Source: VXRD01 sp965232265
GTDB lineage: Bacteria; Latescibacterota; UBA2968
Length of the DNA: 64,000 bases
Reading direction: 5' to 3'
NCBI GenBank assembly: GCA_965232265.1
Contig: CBDDPH010000002.1
Location: forward strand, 3,224,001 to 3,288,000
This document shows positions 1-8,676 of the stretch, piece by piece. The translations under genes were made by a program, and so were the position numbers. The notes under the pieces are model-generated. The model was not told the origin of the DNA. It was given only the letters and a program-made list of their open reading frames with translations, and did not search any database. Numbering within the stretch: position 1 is the first letter of the stretch; the number at the start of each line of letters is the position of its first letter.

Positions 1-773
1 ATCTGTGCATCGGGCGCAATACCGACAATACCCACATTATTATTTCTCACCGCAGCAACAATACCAGCAGCGTGTGTCCCGTGCGAGGACTCATCCTGTG
101 GATCATTGTCGCGGTCGAGATAATCGCCCAACCCCGGCACACCGGGCGCGTGTGTAAAATCCCAGCCTCTTATATCGTCGATATACCCATTCCCATCGTC
201 ATCAACGCCAGCCTCACCGCCTACTTCTGCGGCATTGTACCAGATATTGTCGCGCAAATCCTCGTGATCATAATCCACACCCGAATCGATAATAGCCACA
301 ATAATCTGTTTTTTTACGGGACCTATCGACCGGTACAACGCTTCCCATCCAAGCGTCTGAAGCCCACTTTGGTCGCCGTAGCGCGGATCATCGGGCACCT
401 GGTGGTACGTAAACAAAAAATTGGGCTGTGCGTACACGACATCGGGACGCAATGCGTAATCGCCCGCCGCCTCAACTGGATCGCCCGACAAACGCACGCG
501 GTACACCCCCGCCATCGGATGGGGATAACCGGCCTTGGCACTTCGCGGCGCAAAAAGCGGTTCAATCGCCGTCACGCCATGGCGTTCGGATAGATCTCGG
601 AATTGTGCAAGTGCTGGCTTTGCATTGCGAAACTTGATGAGAATTTGTCCAGGAGAATACACGGGCTGCGCGTGCGCCATCTGTAAAAAGCAACCACTTA
701 TAACCACAGCAAGCGCGTAACACCACCTCAGCCCCCGCCTTTCCCCGTATCTCTGTGTCTTCGTGTGAGCCAT
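1..773 (-). CDS. Subtilisin-like serine protease (S8 family), 3' part cut by window edge
   Basis: The reading frame is open on the minus strand from an ATG at 773 through to base 1, so only about 257 N-terminal residues are seen. A basic start followed by a hydrophobic stretch (about residues 14-36, ending AHA-QP) looks like a signal peptide, which points to secretion. The catalytic Asp is visible at about residue 163 in AIIDSGVDYDHEDL. The catalytic His is at about residue 231 in SSHGTHAAGI. The region between them is rich in Asp and Gly, as in S8 proteases with a calcium site. The Ser motif lies outside the window. The first ten codons coincide with a dispersed CACACGAAGACACAG-type repeat, so the true start is uncertain; there is only a weak GGCGGG ribosome site. 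No neighbour suggests a substrate. Confidence 0.85.
   Translation of the reverse strand, partial: MAHTKTQRYGERRGLRWCYALAVVISGCFLQMAHAQPVYSPGQILIKFRNAKPALAQFRDLSERHGVTAIEPLFAPRSAKAGYPHPMAGVYRVRLSGDPVEAAGDYALRPDVVYAQPNFLFTYHQVPDDPRYGDQSGLQTLGWEALYRSIGPVKKQIIVAIIDSGVDYDHEDLRDNIWYNAAEVGGEAGVDDDGNGYIDDIRGWDFTHAPGVPGLGDYLDRDNDPQDESSHGTHAAGIVAAVRNNNVGIVGIAPDAQ
751..773. repeat. CACACGAAGACAC-type dispersed repeat overlapping a start codon
   Basis: Read on the minus strand, the segment matches the one at 18696-18723: both have ATGGC, then TCACAC, then a run of AAGACRCA. It covers the presumed start of the subtilase gene, so the repeat may have supplied that start codon and first codons. Confidence 0.45.
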
Positions 774-786
774 CCCGCCTCGCCTT

Positions 787-1992
787 TTATCTGCGTCCAT
801 CTGCGTCATCTGCGGATCCCCTCTCGCCATACTCAGAAGGCAGCAGCGCAACCAGAAGGGCAGCCGGGAAGAGCAACATGGAGACAACCGTAAGCGCGGT
901 CGCAGTAGAGGTCCACTCCGCAAGACTGCCCACGCCGATCATGGCAAGGCCCGCCATGCCCCAGGAAAAACCCATCACCAATCCCGTCGCCGTACTCGTA
1001 TTGTGCGGCAAAGCGCGCTGCGCCAAAAAGATATTCGTCGTAATGCCGAGATCAAACAAATACCCCGCCACAAAAAATGCAATGAGCGACAAATACCCGT
1101 CTGTCAGACAAAAACCCGCGTGAAAAATTGCGGATGAAGCACACGAAAAAGCCAGCAACTTGCGCTGGGACATGCGATCTGCCAGATAACCACCTGTGAT
1201 GCGCCCCAGCGTGCTGGAAAGCAAATAACAGGAAAAAACCCAACCGATCTCGCTGGTCGTCCAACCGCGAGACGCCCCCAGAATAGCTGTAAAACTGACA
1301 AATCCCGTGTGAATAACAGAGCGCAACACACTAATGGCAAAAAGCGTCCACAAAGAGCGGGCTTTTTTTATTATGGAGAAATCGATTTTACCCGCAGCTA
1401 CGCGGCGTTCATGCACGGGAACTTTTCGAGACTGCCACAGGATAAATGGCGCGAGAAGCAAGACGGGGATGACAATAAGCCACAGATATTGGATGCCGTA
1501 TCGCTCGACAATTTGCGTCCCGGTAATCGAAGCGAGTGCCATCCCCGTTGTTCCCCCCGTCAAAAAAATAGCCATAGACAGATTGGCGCGATGCGGCGTT
1601 AAAGCCGTAACCAATCCTCCGGCGGTGGGATGAAAAAGAGAGGACCCAAAAGACGCGAAAATCAAAAAAACAGCGAGTATATAAGCGGAGGGCGCAAAGC
1701 CGATACAAGAGACAAAAATGCCCGCGGCAAAAAGTCCCAGCGCAGCGAGGGCCATGCGATCGCGTCCGTCGCTAAAATAGCCCATAAAGGGTTGCGCGAT
1801 AGAACCGCAAAAGACAATCACCGTGGGCAAATAGGCAAACTGCGCCACCGTGAGATTGTAATGACTCTGAAAAAAAGCCCACAATGGCGGCGTGAGGACC
1901 ATATAAAAATCCAACGCCATGTGTGCAGCGGTAATATAAAAAACGGGGCGCAAAGCCCCTCTTGAGTCAGATGGCGCGGTTTCTGTGGACAT
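787..1992 (-). CDS. MFS transporter, fosmidomycin-resistance-like subfamily
   Basis: The 401-residue protein has about twelve hydrophobic segments spread over its whole length, as expected of a major facilitator superfamily permease in the inner membrane. The motif SSLFHPTAGG in the first half resembles the FHP signature of the Fsr (fosmidomycin resistance) branch. DGRDRMALAA, between helices 2 and 3, fits the MFS loop motif. The ATG at 1992 is preceded by GGGGAAG at a normal distance. The gene lies 15 bp downstream of the CbiX-like gene on the same strand and is probably co-transcribed with it. Efflux of small molecules is the usual role of this branch; the substrate cannot be read from the sequence. 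Confidence 0.8.
   Translation of the reverse strand: MSTETAPSDSRGALRPVFYITAAHMALDFYMVLTPPLWAFFQSHYNLTVAQFAYLPTVIVFCGSIAQPFMGYFSDGRDRMALAALGLFAAGIFVSCIGFAPSAYILAVFLIFASFGSSLFHPTAGGLVTALTPHRANLSMAIFLTGGTTGMALASITGTQIVERYGIQYLWLIVIPVLLLAPFILWQSRKVPVHERRVAAGKIDFSIIKKARSLWTLFAISVLRSVIHTGFVSFTAILGASRGWTTSEIGWVFSCYLLSSTLGRITGGYLADRMSQRKLLAFSCASSAIFHAGFCLTDGYLSLIAFFVAGYLFDLGITTNIFLAQRALPHNTSTATGLVMGFSWGMAGLAMIGVGSLAEWTSTATALTVVSMLLFPAALLVALLPSEYGERGSADDADGRR
789..817. repeat. ATCTGCGTCC short tandem repeat
   Basis: Three near-identical units of about 10 bp (ATCTGCGTCC, ATCTGCGTC, ATCTGCGG) lie at the 3' end of the MFS gene and include its last codons. The same string occurs at 2504-2533, and a single unit at 9825-9836. 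Confidence 0.6.
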
Positions 1993-2007
1993 AGAATCGT
2001 CTTCCCC

Positions 2008-2367
2008 TCACAACCCCGCGCGTTGGAGAATAACCTCGCAGAGTTTTTTGTGCAGGCCAAGCGGTTCGGTAACGCGGATATGTACCTCTGGATATGCCGC
2101 CCCCGCCTCTGTTGCCATACGCGGAATATCCTCTGTGGCATGGCGTCCGGGAGACAGCATGTAGGGATGGACAACGATCTCACTCGCCCCCTCGCGCACA
2201 CACGCATCAACACCCTGTCTAATAGTGGGTTCAGCCAGTTCCATATGCGCGACGTGAACAATGATCTCAGGGCGTTCTCGACGCAAAATATCGGCAACGC
2301 CATAAAGCATAAGATTGGCTTCTTCGCGCCTCGAACCGTGATCGACAATAAGAAGTGCAGTAGGCAT
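2008..2367 (-). CDS. cbiX: CbiX-type sirohydrochlorin chelatase
   Basis: This 119-residue protein has the length of a small single-domain CbiX(S) chelatase. The first metal-binding histidine is in LLIVDHGSRR at about residue 10. The second conserved block is VVHPYMLSPGRHATEDIP in the middle of the protein. Members insert Co or Fe (or Ni) into sirohydrochlorin for cobalamin or siroheme synthesis in the cytoplasm. No other tetrapyrrole gene is in the window, so the metal cannot be assigned. It is followed 15 bp later by the MFS gene. The upstream gap holds repeats rather than an obvious promoter. Confidence 0.82.
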   Translation of the reverse strand: MPTALLIVDHGSRREEANLMLYGVADILRRERPEIIVHVAHMELAEPTIRQGVDACVREGASEIVVHPYMLSPGRHATEDIPRMATEAGAAYPEVHIRVTEPLGLHKKLCEVILQRAGL

Positions 2368-2417
2368 GTTTGTTAAGTGAAGTCAGAGTACACGACAAAA
2401 CAGTAAAACGGCGGGAT

Positions 2418-2533
2418 GATCCACGAAGGACACAAAGGGATTGTAGGGCGATCCGTGAACCAGTCTGGACTGCGACCAGTTGTACACAGCTCACGCGCGT
2501 TTTTCTGCGTCCATCTGCGTCCATCTGCGGATT
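2418..2533. repeat. Intergenic repeat cluster (CCACGAAGGACAC and ATCTGCGTCC units)
   Basis: The 210-bp gap between the chelatase and the sulfatase has no convincing gene. Bases 2418-2439 contain GATCCACGAAGGACACAAAG, a string type seen in many environmental bacterial genomes. Bases 2504-2533 hold two and a half ATCTGCGTCC units. The function is unknown. Confidence 0.55.
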
Positions 2534-2560
2534 TATTGCCTTGGGGTTCGGCGGTGGGAC

Positions 2561-2592
2561 TAACAACCGACAACTGACTACTGACCACTGAA
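2561..2592. repeat. Heptamer-period TCAGTNG repeat supplying a stop codon
   Basis: On the minus strand the sequence reads as successive 7-mers TCAGTGG, TCAGTAG, TCAGTTG, TCGGTTG, TTAG. The sulfatase at 2578-4077 runs into it, and its last residues (SGQ) and stop are encoded by repeat units. It resembles the short tandemly repeated heptamers described in cyanobacteria. Confidence 0.65.
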
Positions 2593-4077
2593 ACCCAGCC
2601 ACGCTTCAATCTGCTGTTCATTCTCGTCTGTCCACGGCGCGATATCCTCAATACAAATGCGGTCGTGACCGCTATAGACGAGAGCCATTGTATCCTCGTA
2701 AATACCATCCTTTTGCGCCTGCTTACGCCATGCGACAAAACTTTCGCGGTCGTATTCTTTCGCCCGCGCATCAATGCCTTCGCAGTCGAAATTCTCGGTC
2801 AGTACTCCATCCAAATCACGGGCGATTTCCGGTCTGCCATGGACCAGATCCGTCGTCTCGTCGGGATCGTCCTTGAGATTGAAGAGCTCGGACTCAAAAC
2901 CCACATGCTTGACGTATTTCCAATCATCATGGCGCAACATAAACGTGCCCGTAGCACAGCGATCGCCGTGGTATTCGCACATCGCCCAATCGCGTTCGCG
3001 CGCCGTCCCCTCGACGAGTTGCGGAAATAGAGATTCGCCGTCTAGCGCATCGGGATACGCTGCATGATCCGCATAATCGCCATATCGAATACGCGCCATA
3101 TCCATAAATGTGGGATAGAGGTCAACGAGAGAAACGGGCGTATCGACAACAACGCCCTTTTGCACATCGGGCCCGCGAACAATGAGAGGAACGTGGGATG
3201 ACGCCTCGTACATCGAACGCTTGAGAATCTGGTTTTGATCGCCAGCCATCTCGCCGTGATCGCTCGAAAAAATGACATAAGTATTATCGCGCAACCCCAA
3301 ATCATCCACGGTCTGAAGCACCCGACCAACCATCTCATCGAGCGCGGCAATCATCGCAAAATAGGTATGTCGAATCTCTCGGACGAGAGTCTCAGAGAAC
3401 TGTTTGTCGCAATTTTTGGTCACGCGCTGATACGCAATGGCTTCATTGTGCGTATCTTCCAGCGGCATCAAAGTCGGCGGAATATCGACCTGGTCAGCAT
3501 CGATCAACGGCATGTGGCGTTTCTCCGCCGTAAATGCGGGATGCACCAATCCCGTAGTGAGATACAGCCAGAAGGGCCGGTCACTCCTCGCGTATCGCTG
3601 TAACTGATCAACAGCCTGATACGTCCGGTCCCAATCGCGCCCATTCGCCTTGCCATCATCTACGACTTGCGGCAAGGTCGTGCGACACAAAGGACGGCGA
3701 ATATTGGCCGCGCGCGTCCACGAGCCAATGCGATCGCGGATGGAGTGTTTGCCATACGTGTAGTCGATAGGACCGATGGCAGAGGTCTGATAGCCCGCAC
3801 TCTCAAAGGTATTTTGATACGTGGGCACATTCTCGTGCAGCCCCTCGTGATTATTCCAGCAATCGTAATAATTGGGATATTTTCCACTCCACATGCTCGC
3901 CCGCGACGGATTGCACACCGGGCAATTGGTGTACGCATTGGTGAACAGCACCCCATCACTGGCGAGGCGATCCATATTGGGCGTGGCATTTTGCATCGCG
4001 GGATGGCCCATACAGCCCATCTTGCGCCCGTCCATGCTCTCGGCGTGAATAAAAACGATATTCGGTTGAGAAGACAT
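2578..4077 (-). CDS. Sulfatase (alkaline phosphatase superfamily)
   Basis: The 499-residue protein has the S1 sulfatase layout. The maturation motif is CNPSR, with the Cys that would become formylglycine at residue 55 (NCPVCNPSRASMWSG). SSDHGEMAGD in the middle supplies metal-binding Asp and His. No signal peptide is visible, so it is either cytoplasmic or exported by an unseen route. It hydrolyses a sulfate ester, probably on a sugar; the substrate is unknown. It is the last gene of a minus-strand cluster that runs from 9657, 28 bp downstream of an oxidoreductase. Its extreme C-terminus is encoded by a repeat, so the native end may have been longer. Confidence 0.9.
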   Translation of the reverse strand: MSSQPNIVFIHAESMDGRKMGCMGHPAMQNATPNMDRLASDGVLFTNAYTNCPVCNPSRASMWSGKYPNYYDCWNNHEGLHENVPTYQNTFESAGYQTSAIGPIDYTYGKHSIRDRIGSWTRAANIRRPLCRTTLPQVVDDGKANGRDWDRTYQAVDQLQRYARSDRPFWLYLTTGLVHPAFTAEKRHMPLIDADQVDIPPTLMPLEDTHNEAIAYQRVTKNCDKQFSETLVREIRHTYFAMIAALDEMVGRVLQTVDDLGLRDNTYVIFSSDHGEMAGDQNQILKRSMYEASSHVPLIVRGPDVQKGVVVDTPVSLVDLYPTFMDMARIRYGDYADHAAYPDALDGESLFPQLVEGTARERDWAMCEYHGDRCATGTFMLRHDDWKYVKHVGFESELFNLKDDPDETTDLVHGRPEIARDLDGVLTENFDCEGIDARAKEYDRESFVAWRKQAQKDGIYEDTMALVYSGHDRICIEDIAPWTDENEQQIEAWLGFSGQ

Positions 4078-4105
4078 TTTTATTTCCTATTGTAGGTGTA
4101 ATCAA

Positions 4106-5065
4106 TTAAACATCCACCACCCGCCCTGTTTGCGCAGCTTTGTGCATGGCAAAAACAACGCGCAGAGCTTGCAGACCATCTTCACTGTGCGGATCGGCAA
4201 AGGGAGCATCGGATTCGGGACGATTGCCTTTAATCGCCTCGACAAAGTGATCGCTCGAATTGCCGTACTCCGGCAGGTTCTCCACACGCGCCCAACCATC
4301 TCTGCGCTTAATCGTGTAGAGGCGTTCGCGTTCCAGGCGATAACTCTGCTTATCAGTATATACGTTGACCTCATCCTGATTTTCTTCGCAAGTCTTGATA
4401 CAGAGCAGACTGGCGCACAAACCCCCTTCAAATTCGAGGCGCATATCCACCAGTGTTTCCTCAATGTGCCCGGTCTCGTATTGAATTTTGCCCTCCACTC
4501 TGACCACGCGCCTGCCCGTGATCCACGGCAAAACATCTGTAATGTGAATCGTGCGCCGGTGCAACATGCCCCCGTCTTCTATACCGCGCTTGACGGGACT
4601 TTGCCGCTGGACAGCCGTGAGCATTTGCGGCGTGATCGCACCAGACGCAATTTGTCTGCGCACGTACTCAGTGCTGGACATAAAATGGCGCGTGAACGCC
4701 GTCATCAAAATACAATTTTGCGACTTACTCAACGCCACGAGTTCCTCGGCATCCTCCAAAGTTACCGTAATCGGTTTATCGACAATCGCCGGAATACCGC
4801 GCTCAAGCGCCAACTTGCAGGACGCAAAATGCGCCCGATTGGGCGTACTGACAAAAACCCCATCAATCAAATCCGGATCGATCATATCGCGATAATCGGT
4901 AAATGTCCGACTATCCCGCAACCCCCTATTGCGCCCGTCCAAACACTCCTGAGAAATATCGCAAACCGCCGTGACTTCTACATCCGACCTCTTGAGCAAA
5001 TTCGGAATGTGATAGCCCGAACAAAAAGAACCGAGACCGATAATACCGATTTTTACCTTATCCAT
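4106..5065 (-). CDS. Gfo/Idh/MocA family oxidoreductase
   Basis: I start it at the ATG at 5065, because KIGIIGLGSFCSG, the Rossmann glycine motif, follows directly and the frame upstream lies inside the neighbouring oxygenase gene. The product has 319 residues. IVDKPITVTLEDAEEL is the family's conserved EKP-type block (here DKP), which binds cofactor and substrate. Such enzymes oxidise or reduce sugars and inositols with NAD(P). The start is one base after the stop of the PhyH-like gene, which implies translational coupling. It probably acts on the same substrate as the oxygenase and sulfatases around it. Confidence 0.85.
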   Translation of the reverse strand: MDKVKIGIIGLGSFCSGYHIPNLLKRSDVEVTAVCDISQECLDGRNRGLRDSRTFTDYRDMIDPDLIDGVFVSTPNRAHFASCKLALERGIPAIVDKPITVTLEDAEELVALSKSQNCILMTAFTRHFMSSTEYVRRQIASGAITPQMLTAVQRQSPVKRGIEDGGMLHRRTIHITDVLPWITGRRVVRVEGKIQYETGHIEETLVDMRLEFEGGLCASLLCIKTCEENQDEVNVYTDKQSYRLERERLYTIKRRDGWARVENLPEYGNSSDHFVEAIKGNRPESDAPFADPHSEDGLQALRVVFAMHKAAQTGRVVDV

Positions 5066-5066
5066 A

Positions 5067-6131
5067 TCAATCCTTCCCCAGGCGCAACCAGCCATCCACA
5101 TCGGGTGCGAGTTCGCGCCAGTGACTGGTAATCGCCTGCGCTTCTTCAAGGCCCATTTTGCTCCTGTCTTCATAAGATGCGGGCACGCCCTTTTCAGTGA
5201 GATAATCCAGACATCGAACCCACATCGCGCTCCATACATAAGCATTGTGCAATTCTGTTTCTGGAGCCGAGCGGCTGCGTGCAACAAAACCCGGTATAAA
5301 CGGACGACCAGGGGGTTGTCCAATAGGAAGATAACGGAAATTATAAGCCCAGCGATAATCTTCGCGACTCGTGTTGGGCGTAGAGCTGTGCATCACTTTA
5401 TTATCTAAAAAAACAATATCTCCAGGATCAACAGGCAGCGCAACCCCCTGCGTGTCGAGATCTTCTGGAAAAGGATGGTATTTAACACCTTCTTTGTGAC
5501 TGCCGGGAATGACCACCAAACAGCCATTTTCTTCGATCGCATGGGTCATTGGAATCCACGCATTGACAATCTCGCTCTCATGAGAATCTCTCAGGCCCGA
5601 ACCTGCGTCCATGTGCCATCCTGTTTTGCCCACCTGAAAAGTATAAAATCCCTCCCTTGAAAGATCTGCACCCACGGACTCCGCCACCTGATCTGCCAGC
5701 TTGAGATGATCGGGCGCGAGTTTGAGATTAAAATGGTAAATCGGCGACGCAGCTATCTCCGGCCCGATAAGAGCTTCCAAAACATCTAAGACTTTTGGAT
5801 GGCGCATAAGCGCAAACATTTCGGGAATCCGCGCATCGGGCAGGTCTTTGCGCCACTGAAAAGTCGGGACAAAAATATTCAGCACCGGATCGAGATGGTG
5901 TAAAACCGTTCCCCGACTCGCACCGAGCGCCAGCGCAAACCGCTCGGGCAAAGACATCTCATCAAATCTATCCAGTGCTTTAGAATGAGTCTCAACCAGA
6001 TAAATTCGCGCCAGCGCATCCAAGAGCGCAGAATAGGCTTTTTGCAAGGGATAAATATCCTGCTCTGGATTGAGCACATCTTTGACAACGACGTATCCTT
6101 CTTCACAAAATTGTTCTTTTAATGACGACAT
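5067..6131 (-). CDS. Phytanoyl-CoA dioxygenase (PhyH) family protein
   Basis: The 354-residue protein carries the Fe(II)/2-oxoglutarate dioxygenase facial triad. His173 and Asp175 are in GWHMDAGSGL, and the distal His is at about 248 in KVMHSSTPN. An Arg-containing stretch (DYRWAYNFRY) that can bind 2-oxoglutarate follows. These enzymes hydroxylate diverse substrates, and true phytanoyl-CoA activity cannot be assumed. Such genes are very abundant in Poribacteria and Latescibacterota genomes (general knowledge). It is followed after one base by an oxidoreductase. Upstream, at 6151-6193, there are a TCAGTNG string and a GC-rich palindrome. Confidence 0.85.
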   Translation of the reverse strand: MSSLKEQFCEEGYVVVKDVLNPEQDIYPLQKAYSALLDALARIYLVETHSKALDRFDEMSLPERFALALGASRGTVLHHLDPVLNIFVPTFQWRKDLPDARIPEMFALMRHPKVLDVLEALIGPEIAASPIYHFNLKLAPDHLKLADQVAESVGADLSREGFYTFQVGKTGWHMDAGSGLRDSHESEIVNAWIPMTHAIEENGCLVVIPGSHKEGVKYHPFPEDLDTQGVALPVDPGDIVFLDNKVMHSSTPNTSREDYRWAYNFRYLPIGQPPGRPFIPGFVARSRSAPETELHNAYVWSAMWVRCLDYLTEKGVPASYEDRSKMGLEEAQAITSHWRELAPDVDGWLRLGKD

Positions 6132-6150
6132 ATATGGTCTCCTATATTGA

Positions 6151-6193
6151 TCAGAAACTGACTACTGACGGGCGGGTTAAAACCCGCCCCTAC
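6151..6193. repeat. TCAGTNG string joined to a GGGCGGGTT palindrome
   Basis: Bases 6151-6169 contain a short piece of the TCAGTNG family. Bases 6170-6189 form a perfect inverted repeat (GGGCGGGTT facing AACCCGCCC) followed by CTAC. The same palindrome with its CTAC end is present twice at 25165-25235 and in variant form at 18627-18650. It resembles REP elements. Confidence 0.65.
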
Positions 6194-6241
6194 GGATGGG
6201 TTGAACTGCTATCGCAGTTGTAAATCGCTTGAAATCCGTTC

Positions 6242-7204
6242 TCATTGGTTATCACAGTTATCAAAAGCCCAGCGCAATGCCTCTATGGATTCATTGGTCG
6301 CCGCGACAATTTCATTAACGGGATTTTCGGTGGGCAGCATATAAAACGCATGCGTCATACCAATATAACGCCGTATGACAGTGTCAACCCCTGCCGCTTT
6401 TAAGGCAGGGCCATAATCTTCAGCCTCATCGCGGAGGGGATCAAATTCAGCGGTCATAACCAGCGCGGGCGGCAAGCCAGACAGATCAGAAGCGCGAATG
6501 GGCGCGACATGGGGATGGTTGCGGTCTGCGATATTGGGAACATAACAATCCCAGAACCACTTCATCGCACTGGCCGTAAGCAAATACCCTTCGGCATTTT
6601 CGGAATAAGAGGCACGATCAAAATTTGCCTCAATAACGGGATAAACGAGCAACTGAAAAACGAGATTTAATCCCGCATCTCGGGCGCGAAGGGCGACACA
6701 GGCGGCCAGATTGCCCCCGGCACTATCGCCAGCCACGGCAATGCGGGAAGAATCAATCCCCAATTCATCCGCTGAAGATGCCGCCCACAATGTAGCGGCA
6801 AAACAATCGTCAATTGCACCGGGAAAAGGCGTTTCTGGCGCGCGGCGGTAGTCAACTGAAACGACAACACACCCCACATCCTGCGCGAGTTTTCTGCATT
6901 TAAACTCCCCAGTATCCAGATCGCCCAGCACCCATCCCCCGCCGTGAAACCACATGAGAAGTGGCAACCCTCGATCCTCATTGGGGCGATAAATGCGAAT
7001 GGGTATCTCCCCCGTTTCACTCGATATCGCGCTATCTGCCACCTGATAAATAGGCGGCAGCATATCATCTGGCATTTTGCGCGAGTCGTTAAAAACCCTT
7101 GCTGCTTCCACCCCTCCGCTGTGCAAATCCGTCAGACCATCCCCGTGCATCGCGTCTTCAAATGCCTGTACGAATTTCTGTATTTCCGGATGTGGTTGGC
7201 TCAT
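6242..7204 (-). CDS. Alpha/beta hydrolase, hormone-sensitive-lipase family esterase
   Basis: The start chosen is the ATG at 7204, with GAGGG about 9 bases upstream; a longer frame to 7264 would run into the preceding sulfatase. The 320-residue product has the HSL oxyanion motif HGGG at 87-90. The nucleophile is Ser161 in GDSAGGN, the acid is Asp255 in EFDPLRDE, and the His is at 285 in GMTHAFYML. No signal peptide is seen. It probably removes acyl groups from the substrate handled by this cluster. It lies 11 bp downstream of a sulfatase. Confidence 0.88.
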   Translation of the reverse strand: MSQPHPEIQKFVQAFEDAMHGDGLTDLHSGGVEAARVFNDSRKMPDDMLPPIYQVADSAISSETGEIPIRIYRPNEDRGLPLLMWFHGGGWVLGDLDTGEFKCRKLAQDVGCVVVSVDYRRAPETPFPGAIDDCFAATLWAASSADELGIDSSRIAVAGDSAGGNLAACVALRARDAGLNLVFQLLVYPVIEANFDRASYSENAEGYLLTASAMKWFWDCYVPNIADRNHPHVAPIRASDLSGLPPALVMTAEFDPLRDEAEDYGPALKAAGVDTVIRRYIGMTHAFYMLPTENPVNEIVAATNESIEALRWAFDNCDNQ

Positions 7205-7215
7205 ATTTATATCCC

Positions 7216-8676
7216 TCACTCTGGCATTGGAACGGGGCTCGCATCCTCTGTGCGAATACTCCAATCCGCCAATTTTAATTGCAAATCTGCCGTAACATCG
7301 CGGTGATCGGCATCATCCACCACATTGTACAATTCCCAGGGATCGTTCACCAGATCGTACAACTCATCCCGATCCCCCATCTGATCATGCACGTACTTCC
7401 ATTCGGCAGTACGCACCATCTTGCGGCGGCCCTCAGCCTCGCGCCATTGCAAAGACTGTCCAATAGCCCGCCGTCCCCATGGCTTCTCAAACTGCTCCAA
7501 ATCCGCCATTGTAAATGCCGGTCCTCCTGCGCCGTACTCTGAAAATGCGGCATCCCTCGGTGCGGTATCCGTAACCGTGGGCAACCCCTCTCCGTGCATA
7601 GAACGCGGCACATCGTGCCCCTGCAATTGCAAAACCGTCGGCACGATATCGATCAAATTGACACAACTCTCATCCACCACGCCCTGCGGGATCTGTCCCG
7701 GACACGACACGATAAGCGGCACGCGCGTCAGACAATCGTAAAACGCGCCCCCCTTGGCGATCTGCGCGTGTTCACCCGAAAAATCGCCGTGATCCGCACA
7801 GAAAACCACAACCGTATTCTCGCGCAAATTGAGCCTGTCCAGCGCGTCTAAAATCTGCCCCACGCCATCGTCCAAAAAACGCACCATCCCGTGATACACC
7901 CCCACGCACCCCTTTACGTGTTCAATCGGATCATCTTCCACCCCAATCATCGCATGCAGTACCCGATTGCGTTCGGGCGCTGTACCATCGCTATACTCAT
8001 CCGCTCGCCAGGGTGGCATCACCACATTATCGGGTGCAATCGCATACCGCTCGGGACATTCATACGGCGTATGGGGATCGGGAATGGAAACCCACAGCGC
8101 GAATGGATCATTGCCAAATTGCTCCAAAAACCGCACGGTCTGTCCCGCCACCAACCCGGTCGAATAATCCTCCAGATGAAAATCGCTAACCCCATAGGAA
8201 AATTGCGGACTAATATCCGGCAAATTCCTTCTCACCGCATGTGCCGCATTGATCGACTCACGGGACCGAAACCAATCCATTCCCTTTGTCGCGGAGCCTC
8301 TGGGCAATCCTCCATGTCCGATCTCACACCACACATCGAACAAATCGAGATCGCTTTGTTGCTCAAAACAGTGATTTTTTCCAATCAGTCCACACCGATA
8401 TCCCGCGGCTTTCCACAGCTTAAACGCATGCGTCGCATCCCCAGGCATCAGCGTCTGATTTCGCCGTCCACCGTGCGAATGCGGAAACTGAGACGTCCAA
8501 AACGAAATGCGGCACGGCACACACAGCGGATGCGGCGTAACAGCGTGTTTGAACAACACCCCTTCATTCGCCATCCGCTCCAACGACGGTGTCTGACAAA
8601 ACGCACTGCCGTATAAATGGCTCGCCGTCGCCTTCATCTGATCGCTCATAATGATAATCACGTTGGGCTGGCTCAT
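7216..8676 (-). CDS. Sulfatase with CVPCR maturation motif
   Basis: This 486-residue S1-type sulfatase has its predicted formylglycine Cys at residue 52 in PLCVPCRISFW. The Ser usual at the fourth position of CxPSR is replaced by Cys. FCADHGDFSGEHAQIAKGG provides metal-binding and lysine positions typical of the family. The protein is probably cytoplasmic, as there is no signal peptide. Its start overlaps the stop of the upstream oxidoreductase by an ATGA arrangement at 8673-8676, so the two are co-translated. The sulfate donor is unknown. Confidence 0.9.
   Translation of the reverse strand: MSQPNVIIIMSDQMKATASHLYGSAFCQTPSLERMANEGVLFKHAVTPHPLCVPCRISFWTSQFPHSHGGRRNQTLMPGDATHAFKLWKAAGYRCGLIGKNHCFEQQSDLDLFDVWCEIGHGGLPRGSATKGMDWFRSRESINAAHAVRRNLPDISPQFSYGVSDFHLEDYSTGLVAGQTVRFLEQFGNDPFALWVSIPDPHTPYECPERYAIAPDNVVMPPWRADEYSDGTAPERNRVLHAMIGVEDDPIEHVKGCVGVYHGMVRFLDDGVGQILDALDRLNLRENTVVVFCADHGDFSGEHAQIAKGGAFYDCLTRVPLIVSCPGQIPQGVVDESCVNLIDIVPTVLQLQGHDVPRSMHGEGLPTVTDTAPRDAAFSEYGAGGPAFTMADLEQFEKPWGRRAIGQSLQWREAEGRRKMVRTAEWKYVHDQMGDRDELYDLVNDPWELYNVVDDADHRDVTADLQLKLADWSIRTEDASPVPMPE

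Noticed and set aside
4130..5131. 333-codon plus-strand open frame
   Set aside because: It is antisense to the oxidoreductase at 4106-5065, has no family motif and no ribosome site; GC-rich coding DNA often gives such frames.
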